Below the pieces are notes generated by a model. It worked only from the letters and a program-made list of their open reading frames with translations. It did no database searches and was not told where the DNA came from. A DNA stretch of 64,000 nt from Muscardinus avellanarius (lineage: Eukaryota > Chordata > Mammalia > Rodentia > Gliridae): NCBI GenBank assembly GCA_963383645.1, contig OY726560.1, positions 32,183,003 through 32,247,002 of the forward strand, read 5' to 3'. How positions within the stretch are numbered: the stretch's first letter is position 1; every line of letters starts with the position of its first letter. The translations under genes and the position numbers were made by a program. Of the stretch, positions 55,338 through 64,000 are shown in pieces.

Positions 55338-56317
55338 AGAAAAAGGGGGGAAAAAGGGTGTTGTTTCCACGCCTATGTGAGTAATAGAAGAGAGGATCCA
55401 ACCTCTTCCACAGATCTGTCCTGGCCTCTGAGGTCAGCTTTGTGTCGTGACATTGGAGTCCCAGGGGCTGTGCACTGTATGGTCAGGCTGCTACAGATGC
55501 AAGAATTTGAGCAACTCCTGGTCACTGAGCACAACCAAACTAAGGCCATCATCTCTCATCCCCATCTCTGTTCCCCACTGTTTTTTCAGGAGAGATAAAA
55601 CTGTACAGGAGGAAGCTTTCTCTGCCCTCATAACACAACTGGACGCCCCCTAGACATACCCTAGGAGGCACTTTCTCCATAGCCTGCACAGAATCTGGAG
55701 TGTCCTTTTTCCTTAGACTATATGGGGGTGAGGGAGATATAGCAATTATAATCAAAGAACTTGAATTCATCCAGGGAATCACCTGTGGAAGTAAGAAATC
55801 CAATCAAACGTTTGGAAACCTCAGTGTTTTAAGCATGGTGTTTCTTGAGTCAAATTCTTAAAATGGCTCATTATAGTATTGTCATTAAAAAAAAAATCTT
55901 GAGTGAAAAATGCTGTTAAGCACTAATGTTGCAATTTGGTTGACAGAAAACATGAGTGAAACAACCCTAGTGACGTTCCTGCGGTTCCCTGAGATTTGTG
56001 GTGATGACAGGCATAAACGTTTGGTTTTGTTGAGGAAGTTGGTAGATGAGATTTGGTGGATTTACAGAAAGCACTTGCTACATATGTAGTAACAAGATAA
56101 TAGTTCGGGGGCCCCTCTAAAACGTAAGGCCACATTCAGAATCGAATGGCAGTGTGGGTGGTCTAGTGAGATTATCATATCACTGTGCCTTAAGACTCCT
56201 CAAAACCAGAGGCTACTCACTCCTCTGGTCACCTACAATTTGGGAAATTTGATAACTGTAATTTATATCTCTTCCAGGTTATTAGTATAATTAAAGTGGT
56301 ACATAGATTCTGTTCTT
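55338..56317. other. Single-copy DNA
   Basis: Moderately GC-rich at 55380-55660. A polypyrimidine tract followed by 'ttttttcagg' at 55579-55590 looks like a splice acceptor but nothing supports an exon. Confidence 0.4.
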
Positions 56318-56665
56318 TTTTATACTTTTATTAGTGTAATACAGTTATGCGTCATAATGAGAATCAAACATACATGCGCACATCACTTGGTGTATTTCTT
56401 CAAAGGTGTGATACTGACTTGCGCCAACTATGTAATAGTAGATTGTAATTCAGATCCTTCTCCTCCACAGTCTCAAGGTAAAGACAGGAGATTTGAAATT
56501 GGGTAAAAAGCACTTGAATTAGAGCAGGGGAAGGGGACTGGACTGGGCAGAGAGAGGGGTGGGCAAGAGAAGGTAGAAGGGAGGGTGAATATATGCATGC
56601 ATGGAAATATCATAATGAAACCCATTTATTTTATAGTTATATGCATTAATAACTATAATAAAATA
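56318..56665. mobile_element. Two L1 3'UTR pieces, head to head
   Basis: 56318-56480 reads as an antisense L1 tail ('tactttattagtgtaatac', 'catacatgcgcacatcact'). About 56500-56665 reads as a sense 3'UTR with a G-rich tract ('gcaggggaaggggactgg') and end '...ataataaaataaag'. Probably an inverted L1 or two insertions. Confidence 0.5.
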
Positions 56666-57048
56666 AAGTAGCACTTGAAATTAACTTACACTCAATCATT
56701 GCAATCGTAAATTTTTTTTAAATCTTAGGTCTTTTCTATATTCTCTGCAGTTCTATGAAAAATGCTATTAAAACATTCTATTAAAATTAAGAAATATGGA
56801 AATCCTTTACAAATATAAACATGAGGGGGTGGCACTTGAGGACAGTTTTTTTTTATTTAGTTAATTTCTCAGCCTTTTATTTCCCAGTATAAAATAGTAT
56901 GTCCTATTAGGTAGGATATACAGATCAGAAATTAGATGTAGGACCTGGGAAACTGGCTGTGGTATAGGGCTCAATATTAGTGGTGTTTTCTAGGAAGTCA
57001 ATTTCAAAAAACACTATTTTCCAAATGGCAATTAAAAAACATTTAGAG
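56666..57048. other. Single-copy AT-rich DNA
   Basis: Nothing recognised. Confidence 0.4.
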
Positions 57049-57246
57049 CTGGGCATGGTGGTGCAGACTTGTAATCCCAGCATTTGGGAGGCTGAGACAG
57101 AAGGATCGCAATTCGCTGTAGCCTGAGCTATTTGGTGAGGTCCTTTGCAACTCAGTGAGACCCTGTCAAAAGCAAGAATAAAAAATTGGGCTGGGGGTGT
57201 AGCTCAGAAGTAGAATGCCCTTGGGTTTCATCCCCAGTACCACAAA
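57049..57246 (+). mobile_element. B1-dID SINE
   Basis: 'agctgggcatggtggtgcag' to 'catccccagtaccac' with a short A-tail. Confidence 0.92.
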
Positions 57247-57764
57247 AATATTGGGTTTTTTTTAGGACATTTTAGGTATGTTTCTACAACATATTTTTCC
57301 TGTCTCTTCTTTGCCAATGTTTTATACAGAAAGGAGAGTTGCCAAAATGTTAACTGTCTAGTGGGTTGAGGAGACCGCATGAGCATGTCAGGGCCCACAG
57401 ACCAACATATGCGTTCACAGCTTCTACCTTGTTCACCCGCTTTGTCCTCTTCATTGCTTCTGTCTCCACACCTCAGCCCTATCCAAGGAAAGGGTAGCGA
57501 GAGTGGATTGTTGAGAACAGAATCCATTATGGAAGAAATCCTTGGGAGCACTGGTGATGACAGAGAAGACACAGTGTATTAGCAATGAGATATTCCTGAC
57601 TTGAGATAGAATGACTTGCCAATAACTTGTTTGTGCCAGGAGTTTGGGGATGACAAATATCAGAGAGAATAAGAGAATTTTCATGATAGCTTATGTGCTT
57701 AGACTGCCATAAATATTTGTGAGAGATGCATAGTTGAATTTCCTCTCTGCTTTCTGCTTACTTA
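57247..57764. other. Single-copy DNA
   Basis: A 114-codon minus-strand frame at 57228-57572 has no recognisable domain. Not called. Confidence 0.4.
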
Positions 57765-57773
57765 GACTCCAGC

Positions 57774-57984
57774 TGGACATGGTGGTGCACCCTTGTAATC
57801 CTGGCGCTTGGGAGGCAGAGACAGGAGGATCGCACAGGTTTGAAGCCAGCCCCGTGCTAGCTTAAGAGACCCTGTCTCCAAATAAAAAGTATAAAAATAG
57901 GTCTGGGAGTGTAGCCCAGAGGTAGGAGGGTTTCCAGGAACCCCAGTACCATCAAATAATTAATTAATTAATTAATTAAAGAAT
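57774..57984 (+). mobile_element. B1-dID SINE, short-centre subfamily, with TSD
   Basis: 'ggacatggtggtgcaccc' to 'ggaaccccagtaccatc' and an AATT-rich tail. ACTCCAGCT lies at 57765-57773 and 57985-57993. Confidence 0.94.
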
Positions 57985-58044
57985 AAACTCCAGCTTTGTT
58001 CTGGGGGTGGAGGAAAATGTTAAATGTAAGGTTCTGGGCAATGG

Positions 58045-58490
58045 TCAAAAGATATTCAGTGAAATTTTACTCAGCAATAAAGAAGAACAAAATCATGTCA
58101 TTCACAAGAAGATGGAAAGTACTGAAGAACATTATGTTAGTGAGATTAGCCAAGCACAGAAAAAGAAGGGACATATGTTTTCTCTAATATGTTCAAGCAA
58201 GGGAGTCTGAGGGATACCAAAGGGTCTCCAGAAAATGAAGGGGAAACCTCAACAAAGCCAGAAAGGAGGAGTGGGGGAGGAAGAAGGCTGAGGTTAATCA
58301 ATGAAAAAGCTACATTTGAATATGTGTGTACATGTGAATATAACGTTAATCTGGACACTCAGTATTGGGAGGGAGGGAAAAGGGGGAAGCTGGAGGGGGC
58401 ACCAATGAATATATGCCATCGTCAACAGTATCCACATTATCGTGTGAGACTATAGTACACTAATACAATAAAATTTTAAAAAGAATGTTA
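58045..58490 (+). mobile_element. L1 3' end (ORF2 C-terminus plus 3'UTR), 5'-truncated
   Basis: 'ttactcagcaataaagaag', 'gtgagattagccaagcacag', a G-rich tract at 58369-58400, and the end 'gactatagtacactaatac' followed by A-rich sequence. It serves as the straight reference for the inverted copy at 36382-36766. No intact reading frame. Confidence 0.85.
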
Positions 58491-58605
58491 AAAATAAAAA
58501 CAGCACAGAAAAAAAAGATAGTGAATTACAAAGAGATGAGAGAAGGCTGAAGTCTCAAAGAATTAAACAGCAACAGAGAGACCTCTTTGTTTTTGTTTGT
58601 TTTTC

Positions 58606-58683
58606 CCCTTGGTACTGGGGATTGAATCCAGGGGCATTTTACCTCTGAGCTACACTCCCAGGCCTTTTAATTTTTTAAATATT

Positions 58684-58714
<31 letters not shown>

Positions 58715-58718
58715 TTTT
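58606..58718 (-). mobile_element. B1-dID SINE, right part of a split copy, with (TTTA)n
   Basis: Antisense ID half: 'ttggtactggggattgaatc' to 'cactcccaggccttttaa'. It then meets the (TTTA)n at 58682-58718, which is the tail of the inner SINE. The rest of this copy is at 58915-59060. Confidence 0.88.
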
Positions 58719-58914
58719 CGTGGTACTAGGGTTCCTGGAAACCCTTCTACCTCCAGGCTACACTCCCAGACCTATTTTATATTTTTATTTGGAAACAGAG
58801 TCTCTTAAGCCAGCAAGGCTGGCTTCGAACCTGTCTCCTCCTGTCTCCTCCTGCAATCCTCCTGTCTCCGCCTCCCAAACGTGGGGATTACAAGTGTGTG
58901 CCACCACGTCCGGC
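58719..58914 (-). mobile_element. B1-dID SINE, short-centre, nested in an older SINE
   Basis: Antisense: 'cgtggtactagggttcctgg' to 'gtgccaccacgtccggcc'. The centre has a small tandem repeat (three 'ctcctgtctc/caatcctcctgtct' units near 58840-58868). Confidence 0.94.
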
Positions 58915-59060
58915 CCCTTTTTATCTTTAATTTTAAAACGAGGTCTCTCTAAGTTGCTGGGATCTTGCTAAGTTGCCGAAACTGGCCTTGAATGTGCAAT
59001 CCTCCCCTCTCAGTCCCTCTCCAAACTACTGGGATTACAGGCATTTGCCACCATACCTAG
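58915..59060 (-). mobile_element. B1-dID SINE, left part of the split copy
   Basis: 'aattttaaaacgaggtctc' to 'ttgccaccatacctagtg'. It completes the copy at 58606-58681. Confidence 0.88.
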
Positions 59061-59168
59061 TGTCAGAGAGACATTTTCAACATGAACTTTGATATGATAT
59101 AAACAAATGTAAATGTTTTAGATACTTTTATTCAGTGAACTTTATCTTATCAGTGTTGGCATCTCAAA

Positions 59169-59170
<2 letters not shown>

Positions 59171-59222
<52 letters not shown>
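59171..59222. repeat. (TA)n followed by poly-T
   Basis: About 18 TA units then a T run. Confidence 0.92.
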
Positions 59223-59414
59223 AATTTTACCGGGTTGAATTGTAGAGATTAATTTATGGATTTCTAAGTTTCTGCCCTTTTCTCTAGACACTCCATCATT
59301 AGAGATGACGTACTATTCTGCTTCTTGCCAGAAGTGATGTTCAGGAAGCATCTTAACATTTAGCTAACATGCCCCAAAAATGTCCATGAGTGTTCAACTC
59401 AGTATGTGTCCAAA

Positions 59415-59570
59415 ACTCCCATTTTCTTTTTTAAATTTTTCTTATTGGTTCATTGTAGTCATACATCTTCATGGGGTACAAGATGGTAGAGGCATACATG
59501 CACACATCACTCATTTAGCCCTTCACCCTATTCCCTCACCCTCCCTCTTTCTCATGTTTGGCTCAGTGAT
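59415..59570 (-). mobile_element. L1 3'UTR fragment, antisense
   Basis: 'cttattggttcattgtagtc', 'acatgcacacatcactca' and C-rich 'ccctattccctcaccctccc' mirror the end and G-rich tract of the L1 3'UTRs in this window. Confidence 0.65.
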
Positions 59571-60002
59571 TTACTTTGTTTTGTTTGTTAATGTACATCA
59601 TGTACAACATTTTCAACAGCCCTTAACTTTTTCAAAAGGTCACAGATTCTAGATAACAGGTTCCATTCTGATGTGTCCAGGCATGGTTTGTTACTTCTTT
59701 ACTTTCTTTTTATAATCTGATGGTTACCATTTCTCATTAAATTTGTTTCTTCTTTTAGGTATTGAACAGAGGAAATAGAAACTAAATTTAAGAATTAGCA
59801 TCCACGTGTCAATATAAAATTCCAAGAAATTTAGCATTTTTAGATTTATAGCAGGGGATGAGTTAGTCACTACCCACCAGATAACAGTGACCAAAAAGAT
59901 TAGATTATGTCATAGGATTTAAAAAGGAGTACAATTCATCCAGAGGTTATTTATATGTGTAGTTTCAAGTAGAAGTTCTAATTTTATTTTTCTGTTTAAA
60001 AT
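59571..60002. other. Single-copy DNA
   Basis: Nothing recognised. Confidence 0.4.
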
Positions 60003-60012
60003 AAGTCAATAT

Positions 60013-60207
60013 AGCCGGGCATGGTGGCGCACGCTTGTAATCCCTGCGCTTGGGAGGCTGAGACAGGAGGATCACGCAGGTTCAAAGCCAGTCTCAGCTG
60101 GCTTAAGAGACCCTGTTTCCAAATAAAATATAAAATAGGTCTGGGAGTGAAGCCTGGAGGTAGAAGGCCCCTGGGTTCCATCCCCAGTACCACCAAAAAA
60201 AAAAAAA
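60013..60207 (+). mobile_element. B1-dID SINE, intermediate subfamily, with 10-bp TSD
   Basis: 'agccgggcatggtggcgcac' to 'catccccagtaccacc' plus poly-A. It has the short centre ('ctcagctggcttaagagac') but the older ending 'cccctgggttcc'. TSD AAGTCAATAT lies at 60003-60012 and 60208-60217. Confidence 0.95.
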
Positions 60208-60235
60208 AAGTCAATATATCTCTGAGAAAACTGTC

Positions 60236-60465
60236 TAGAATAGTGGTTAAGCACATAGACACTGGAGTCAGAGTGCCTGGGATAAAATTTTCCTGCTTGA
60301 GAATCTTTGGGTTATCCCATCTCTCTGTGCCTATCTTCGGGCTTTGTCCATTGTAAAATTATCTAAAGATATTCAGAGGACTGTGATGAGATCAAATCAA
60401 TATATGTTACAATTAGAGCAGTGGGGACATAGTAAGTGTTCAAATAAAGTATTTGTTTTTCTTGT
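60236..60465 (+). repeat. MIR SINE (ancient)
   Basis: 'agtggttaagcacatagac', 'ggagtcagagtgcctggg', 'atctctctgtgcctatc' and 'catagtaagtgttcaaataaa' follow the MIR consensus from start to end, with the core 'cttgggcaag' region eroded. Confidence 0.82.
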
Positions 60466-60503
60466 CATTATTATATGTCAACATTACTTTTAAATAATCC
60501 TCC

Positions 60504-60598
60504 TAGGGCTGGATGTAGCTCAGTGGCAAGGCACTTGCCTGGCAAGTGCACCACCTGGGTTCGATCTCCAATCCAAAAGACAAAAAAAAAAAAAAAAA
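60504..60598 (+). mobile_element. Free ID element (tRNA-derived SINE monomer)
   Basis: 'gggctggatgtagctcagtg' is an A-box-like start, 'gggttcgatctcc' is a B-box, and a ~18-bp A tail follows. The middle has the ID hallmark 'aggcacttgcctggcaag'. It is not joined to a B1 half, unlike the other SINEs here. Could still be transcribed by RNA polymerase III, which is inference. Confidence 0.9.
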
Positions 60599-60689
60599 GA
60601 CCCCTTTTAAAATAATCCTCCTATGTCATAGGTGATTTAACAACTAGCTCATCTACTGCTACCAATTTCCATTAAATACCTAGATATGG

Positions 60690-60937
60690 TTTGGGAATTG
60701 TTCTGAAAGTCTCTTTGTCTGTATTTGTGTCAGTGCTAGAATTACTGAGCTATTATATATTTGTAATATACCTTCATATTTTAGGGTCTGATCTCTTGTC
60801 TTTCCTTTTCCAAATGTTTTTAGCTATTCATGGATACCTGGTATTTTTATCTGAATTGTATCAAATAGATTAGATCAAGAAATTATCTCTACAATGTTGT
60901 CTTCCCAGCATGGTATACATTCCCTCATTCATTCAGA

Positions 60938-60978
<41 letters not shown>

Positions 60979-61330
60979 CCCCAATAGCATGTTAAGGTAT
61001 TTCTCTTTAAAACTCATCCATTTTTATTATCTTATTGTCACATGTGACATCATATTTCCTATTTAACAGTAACTGGTAAAGATAAGTGCTAATGTTTTTA
61101 GCATATAATATACTACTACTTCAAATGGATTTTGTGAGCCTTTACTGTAAGTATTTTTATTACTGGGTGTTGGATTTATTAAATGATTTTTCTTCATCTG
61201 TCAAGATGATCATATGATTGTTTTCCTTTATCCTGCTAACATGGTTAATTAGATTTATTCCTAATGTTAAATATGCTTTTGCTATTGATTTTTTAAATCT
61301 AGCCATGTTGTTCAATGTTCTGCAGTTCGA
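60690..61330 (-). mobile_element. Old L1 ORF2 fragment, antisense, with (TTG)n inside
   Basis: 'tttttagctattcatggata', 'aaatgatttttcttcatctg', 'caagatgatcatatgattg' and 'taacatggttaattagattt' are the complement of a familiar part of L1 ORF2. (TTG)n occupies 60940-60977. Heavily diverged. Confidence 0.7.
60940..60977. repeat. (TTG)n microsatellite
   Basis: About 12 TTG units. Confidence 0.95.
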
Positions 61331-61589
61331 ACAATGTCATGCTGATTCTTACAAATATCCTCTATGGAAATTTGCATCAACTTCCTTTCTAATCTTCATA
61401 TTTACTTTTAATATTTTTATCACATTTTATGAACTCTGGTATATGTTGAATATGAAATACAAAACTATAGAAAATGCTATCTGTACAACATCAAGGAAAG
61501 ATCTTAAGTAAGATACAAATGCTCTAACACATAAAGGGGATGTTTGATGGATTTGATTATAACTGATGACAGATTTCAGATATGACATT

Positions 61590-61760
61590 TACATCTGGCA
61601 AAGAATACATAAACCTTTTACAAATCAGCAAGAAAAGATGGAAAAATCAAAAAATATATATAGAGAGATGTACAGTCCACAGAGAGAAAAATCATAACTG
61701 TCACTCAACCAAAGAATGAGTTCTAGGAAGCAAACCTAAAAATATCAAATGGAACTATTC
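61590..61760 (+). mobile_element. Possible old L1 ORF2 C-terminal fragment
   Basis: 'ccttttacaaatcagcaag' and 'gtcactcaaccaaagaatg' loosely follow the L1 ORF2 C-terminal region in sense. Weak match. Confidence 0.35.
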
Positions 61761-62771
61761 AAAGAATATCTAAAGAATATAAGAAATTTAAAAATATCAC
61801 CTACCTAACCACCTTCCCATATCCCAACCACATACCCTGACACTAAAGCCATCTTGCCAACTCCAAATATATAGAGGGCTTTTCTACCTGAGGAAAACTT
61901 GCGAGACTCTTTTAACTGGCTTTATAAATGGGGAGCTTATATTTTCGGCAATGATAAGTTTAGTGAATTATAGGACTTCATATTTTCAGTCATCAACAGC
62001 CCTCATTTTGAGAGAAATCTGTACTATTGTGGCTAATCTTTTCCCAGAACATTGGTTTCTTCAACAGAAACTTCCCTTAATCTTCTCTACTCTCCAGAAG
62101 AAACTCTGGTTCACTGAATTATTTTATTTCCCTAGTCAGTTTTAGACTCATAGTAGGAAAAAAATATTTATACAGTTATGGTTAAACTTCTAGAAAACAC
62201 ACAAATGTGCAAAAAAAAAAGATGAGTAGAAGATAATAGCTTTAACTAAAAGGCATAGAAAGAAGCTGGGCTGGTTCATTAGGTGCCATAAAGAGACAAG
62301 ATGCAGAGACTCATAATACCTCAGCAACTGGTTGCAGTCCTGAGAAATCAGAAAATAGAGTGGCAATCTCCCAAGTGAGTGACATTCATAAGCTCTTGTT
62401 TGCCCTTTATAAGAGTTGCAATGGTTACCTTTAAATGATTAGGACTAAACAAAGCCATAGAATATTGTTGCCTCTCTTGACCTGTATGGTGTTCAAACAG
62501 TGGGACACTTAGAAGATGAAGAATCTGTATCTCTTTTGAGATGGCACAATGTAAAACAAATCTTTCTTTCATCAATATTCATCTGAAAGGCCAGTTTGAA
62601 AACCAATGCCTTGACATAGAGATTCCAGAACTCTCCTGCCCTTGACTCCATATGCACATAGACTTGCACACAAATAGTCACATGAAAAAAACCTCAAGAT
62701 TCCATAAAGGCTATCTTGTTCTAGTGAGTGTCCTGGATCTTGAGTGCCAGGGGTTCTATGGGTTTAAAAGG
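61761..62771. other. Single-copy DNA
   Basis: No repeat, exon or RNA gene recognised. Confidence 0.4.
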
Positions 62772-62978
62772 AGCTGATATAATCCCAGTACTTGGGAAGC
62801 TGAGATGGGAGGATCACAGGTTCGAGGCCAGCCCCAACAACTTAGCAAGGTCCTCAACAACTTAGCAACATTAGATTTCAAAATAAAAAGGGCTGGGGTA
62901 GAAGCTCAGAAGTAGAATGACCCTGGGTTCAATCACCAGTACAACCCAAAACAAAACAAACAAACAAACAAACAAAAA
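62772..62978 (+). mobile_element. B1-dID SINE, left end missing, with (CAAA)n tail
   Basis: 'gatataatcccagtacttgg' to 'caatcaccagtacaac', then CAAA repeats at 62954-62976. Confidence 0.88.
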
Positions 62979-64000
62979 ATCCAATAAAGGATTAAGGAAG
63001 AAAGGACCAAAATGTGAGGGTTTCTCAGCCCGGTCATTTCCTAACCTCTGTGCCTTCCAGATGATGCTTCACAACTACAACAACACTGTGTGGCATGAAT
63101 GATCATTATTACCTCGTGACAACAGATGCAGGGCCAATGCTTAGAAATGAATTGCCACGCTCCTGATCACAAAGCAGAAAGCCAGGAACCTCTCCTTCAC
63201 CTACTTTCTTTCTCCCTTCACCTTCTGTGCTCTGTGTTCTTCACCCTGCAAAACGCTCTCGGAACATCCAATGGAACAGTACACACAGAATTTGAATCAC
63301 GACTCCAGAGCAGTAAGCTACAATACAGTTTCAAGTCAACCATCCTTGGCTCCCTCTTTTTGGGAGGAATAAATGATGCAAGTGTTCCTTAGGCTGTCGC
63401 AGTCTTCACTTGACATTTCACTCACCAGTAAAATGAGAAGGTTGGCCTGGAAAGTGTCTAAAATTTTTTCTCGTTTTAAGCCATTTTGTGCTATTCCCTT
63501 CTCAAAGGATGCTCCCCTTTCTCAAGGAGGACATCCATGCTCTTTGACTTCCCAATGAAAACCTCTATGAGGCTCCTTGTTGAGCACCACAGGCCTTGCC
63601 AAATCAAACAGTTTATGATTATAATGTACCAATTAAAGTATAAAAAAGTACCACCCCTCTAGAATTGAAGCAGGGAGGATGCCACTAGATGGAAAACAAG
63701 ACCATAAATAGGGAAGAGGGTAGGAGCCAACACAAGTGTATTTCACTTCCAGACACATTCTACCTACTCCAACCTCCTCTAGACTGTCTCTGGAGAACTT
63801 CAACAAGACTGATGTCCTGCCCCTCAGGTGTTAACACTTTGTAGAGCCAGGGTCTACAGATAAGGGCACAATTCCCCATTCCCTCCCGCCCAGCGACAGT
63901 TGAATCCTCTGTACTCAATGTCATAAATCCATTGTTCTAAGGAACTGTGGCTCCTGTTCACCCCATCTAACACCAAACAAAAGGAACTGGAATCAAACCA
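62979..64000. other. Single-copy DNA to window end
   Basis: An L1-tail-like stretch 'gattataatgtaccaatta' lies near 63617. Open frames at 63126-63558 (61-88 codons) have no recognisable domain. Confidence 0.4.

Noticed and set aside
55338..55660. Exon with an upstream acceptor ('ttttttcagg')
   Set aside because: No matching donor, no conserved protein domain and stops in the frames. Pyrimidine tracts ending in CAG are common by chance.
60504..60598. Functional tRNA gene
   Set aside because: A/B boxes and a tRNA-like start exist, but the 3' half does not fold as a tRNA, there is an A tail, and the sequence matches the ID SINE.

Overview
This 64 kb window is nuclear DNA from a rodent, most probably a squirrel-family species (Sciuridae: marmot, ground squirrel or relative). 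The main evidence is about forty copies of a dimeric SINE that joins a B1-like left half ('gtggtggcgcac...cttgtaatcc') to an ID-like, tRNA-derived right half ('gtgtagcccggaggta...ccagtacc'). This matches the B1-dID family known from squirrels and dormice. Many copies have clear target-site duplications (TSDs), so the family was active recently. I find no protein-coding exon, rRNA or functional tRNA gene that I can defend. The window reads as intergenic or deep intronic sequence made of SINEs, L1 fragments, a few LTR remnants, microsatellites and single-copy DNA.

The outstanding feature is a GC-rich insertion of about 12.2 kb at 10979-23223. It is flanked by a 16-bp direct repeat (AAAAACTTAATTATGG at 10963-10978 and 23224-23239), lies at a TT/AAAA target typical of L1 endonuclease, and ends in poly(A). 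From 5' to 3' it holds five ~124/125-bp GC-rich monomers of alternating type, each with a G-quadruplex motif; a ~500-bp non-repetitive module; a ~10.4 kb VNTR of 49/50-bp subunits paired into 99/100-bp dimers; a ~210-bp unique 3' module; an L1-3'UTR-like G-rich tract with an A-rich tail; and a further ~265 bp ending in a second L1-like tail. The plan resembles the hominoid SVA and gibbon LAVA retrotransposons (5' repeat, VNTR of similar unit length, 3' module, poly(A), L1-type TSD), but the host is a rodent and the sequence is different. I interpret it as an SVA-like composite, L1-mobilised, non-autonomous element, with a likely 3' transduction. The VNTR contains a 4,576-bp higher-order duplication, and a 795-bp repeat inside each copy.

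Layout: 1-258 L1 with an inverted 5' part; 260-10960 single-copy DNA with about nine SINEs; 10963-23239 the composite element and its TSDs; 23240-28700 MLT1-like remnant, microsatellites, one probable solo LTR; 28700-33610 SINE-dense with nested insertions; 33930-36765 L1 pieces including a clean twin-primed copy; 38470-43540 comparatively repeat-poor; 43548-44932 a local duplication containing a SINE; 45078-45640 antisense L1; 46966-48125 a 225-bp tandem duplication at the edge of an MLT2-like LTR, then an MLT1-like LTR end; 48880-60600 SINEs, L1 fragments, simple repeats, a MIR and a free ID monomer; 60690-61760 old L1; 61760-64000 mostly single-copy. Family names come from recognising consensus motifs by eye; no database search was possible. 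Boundaries of old repeats are approximate to about 10-30 bp.
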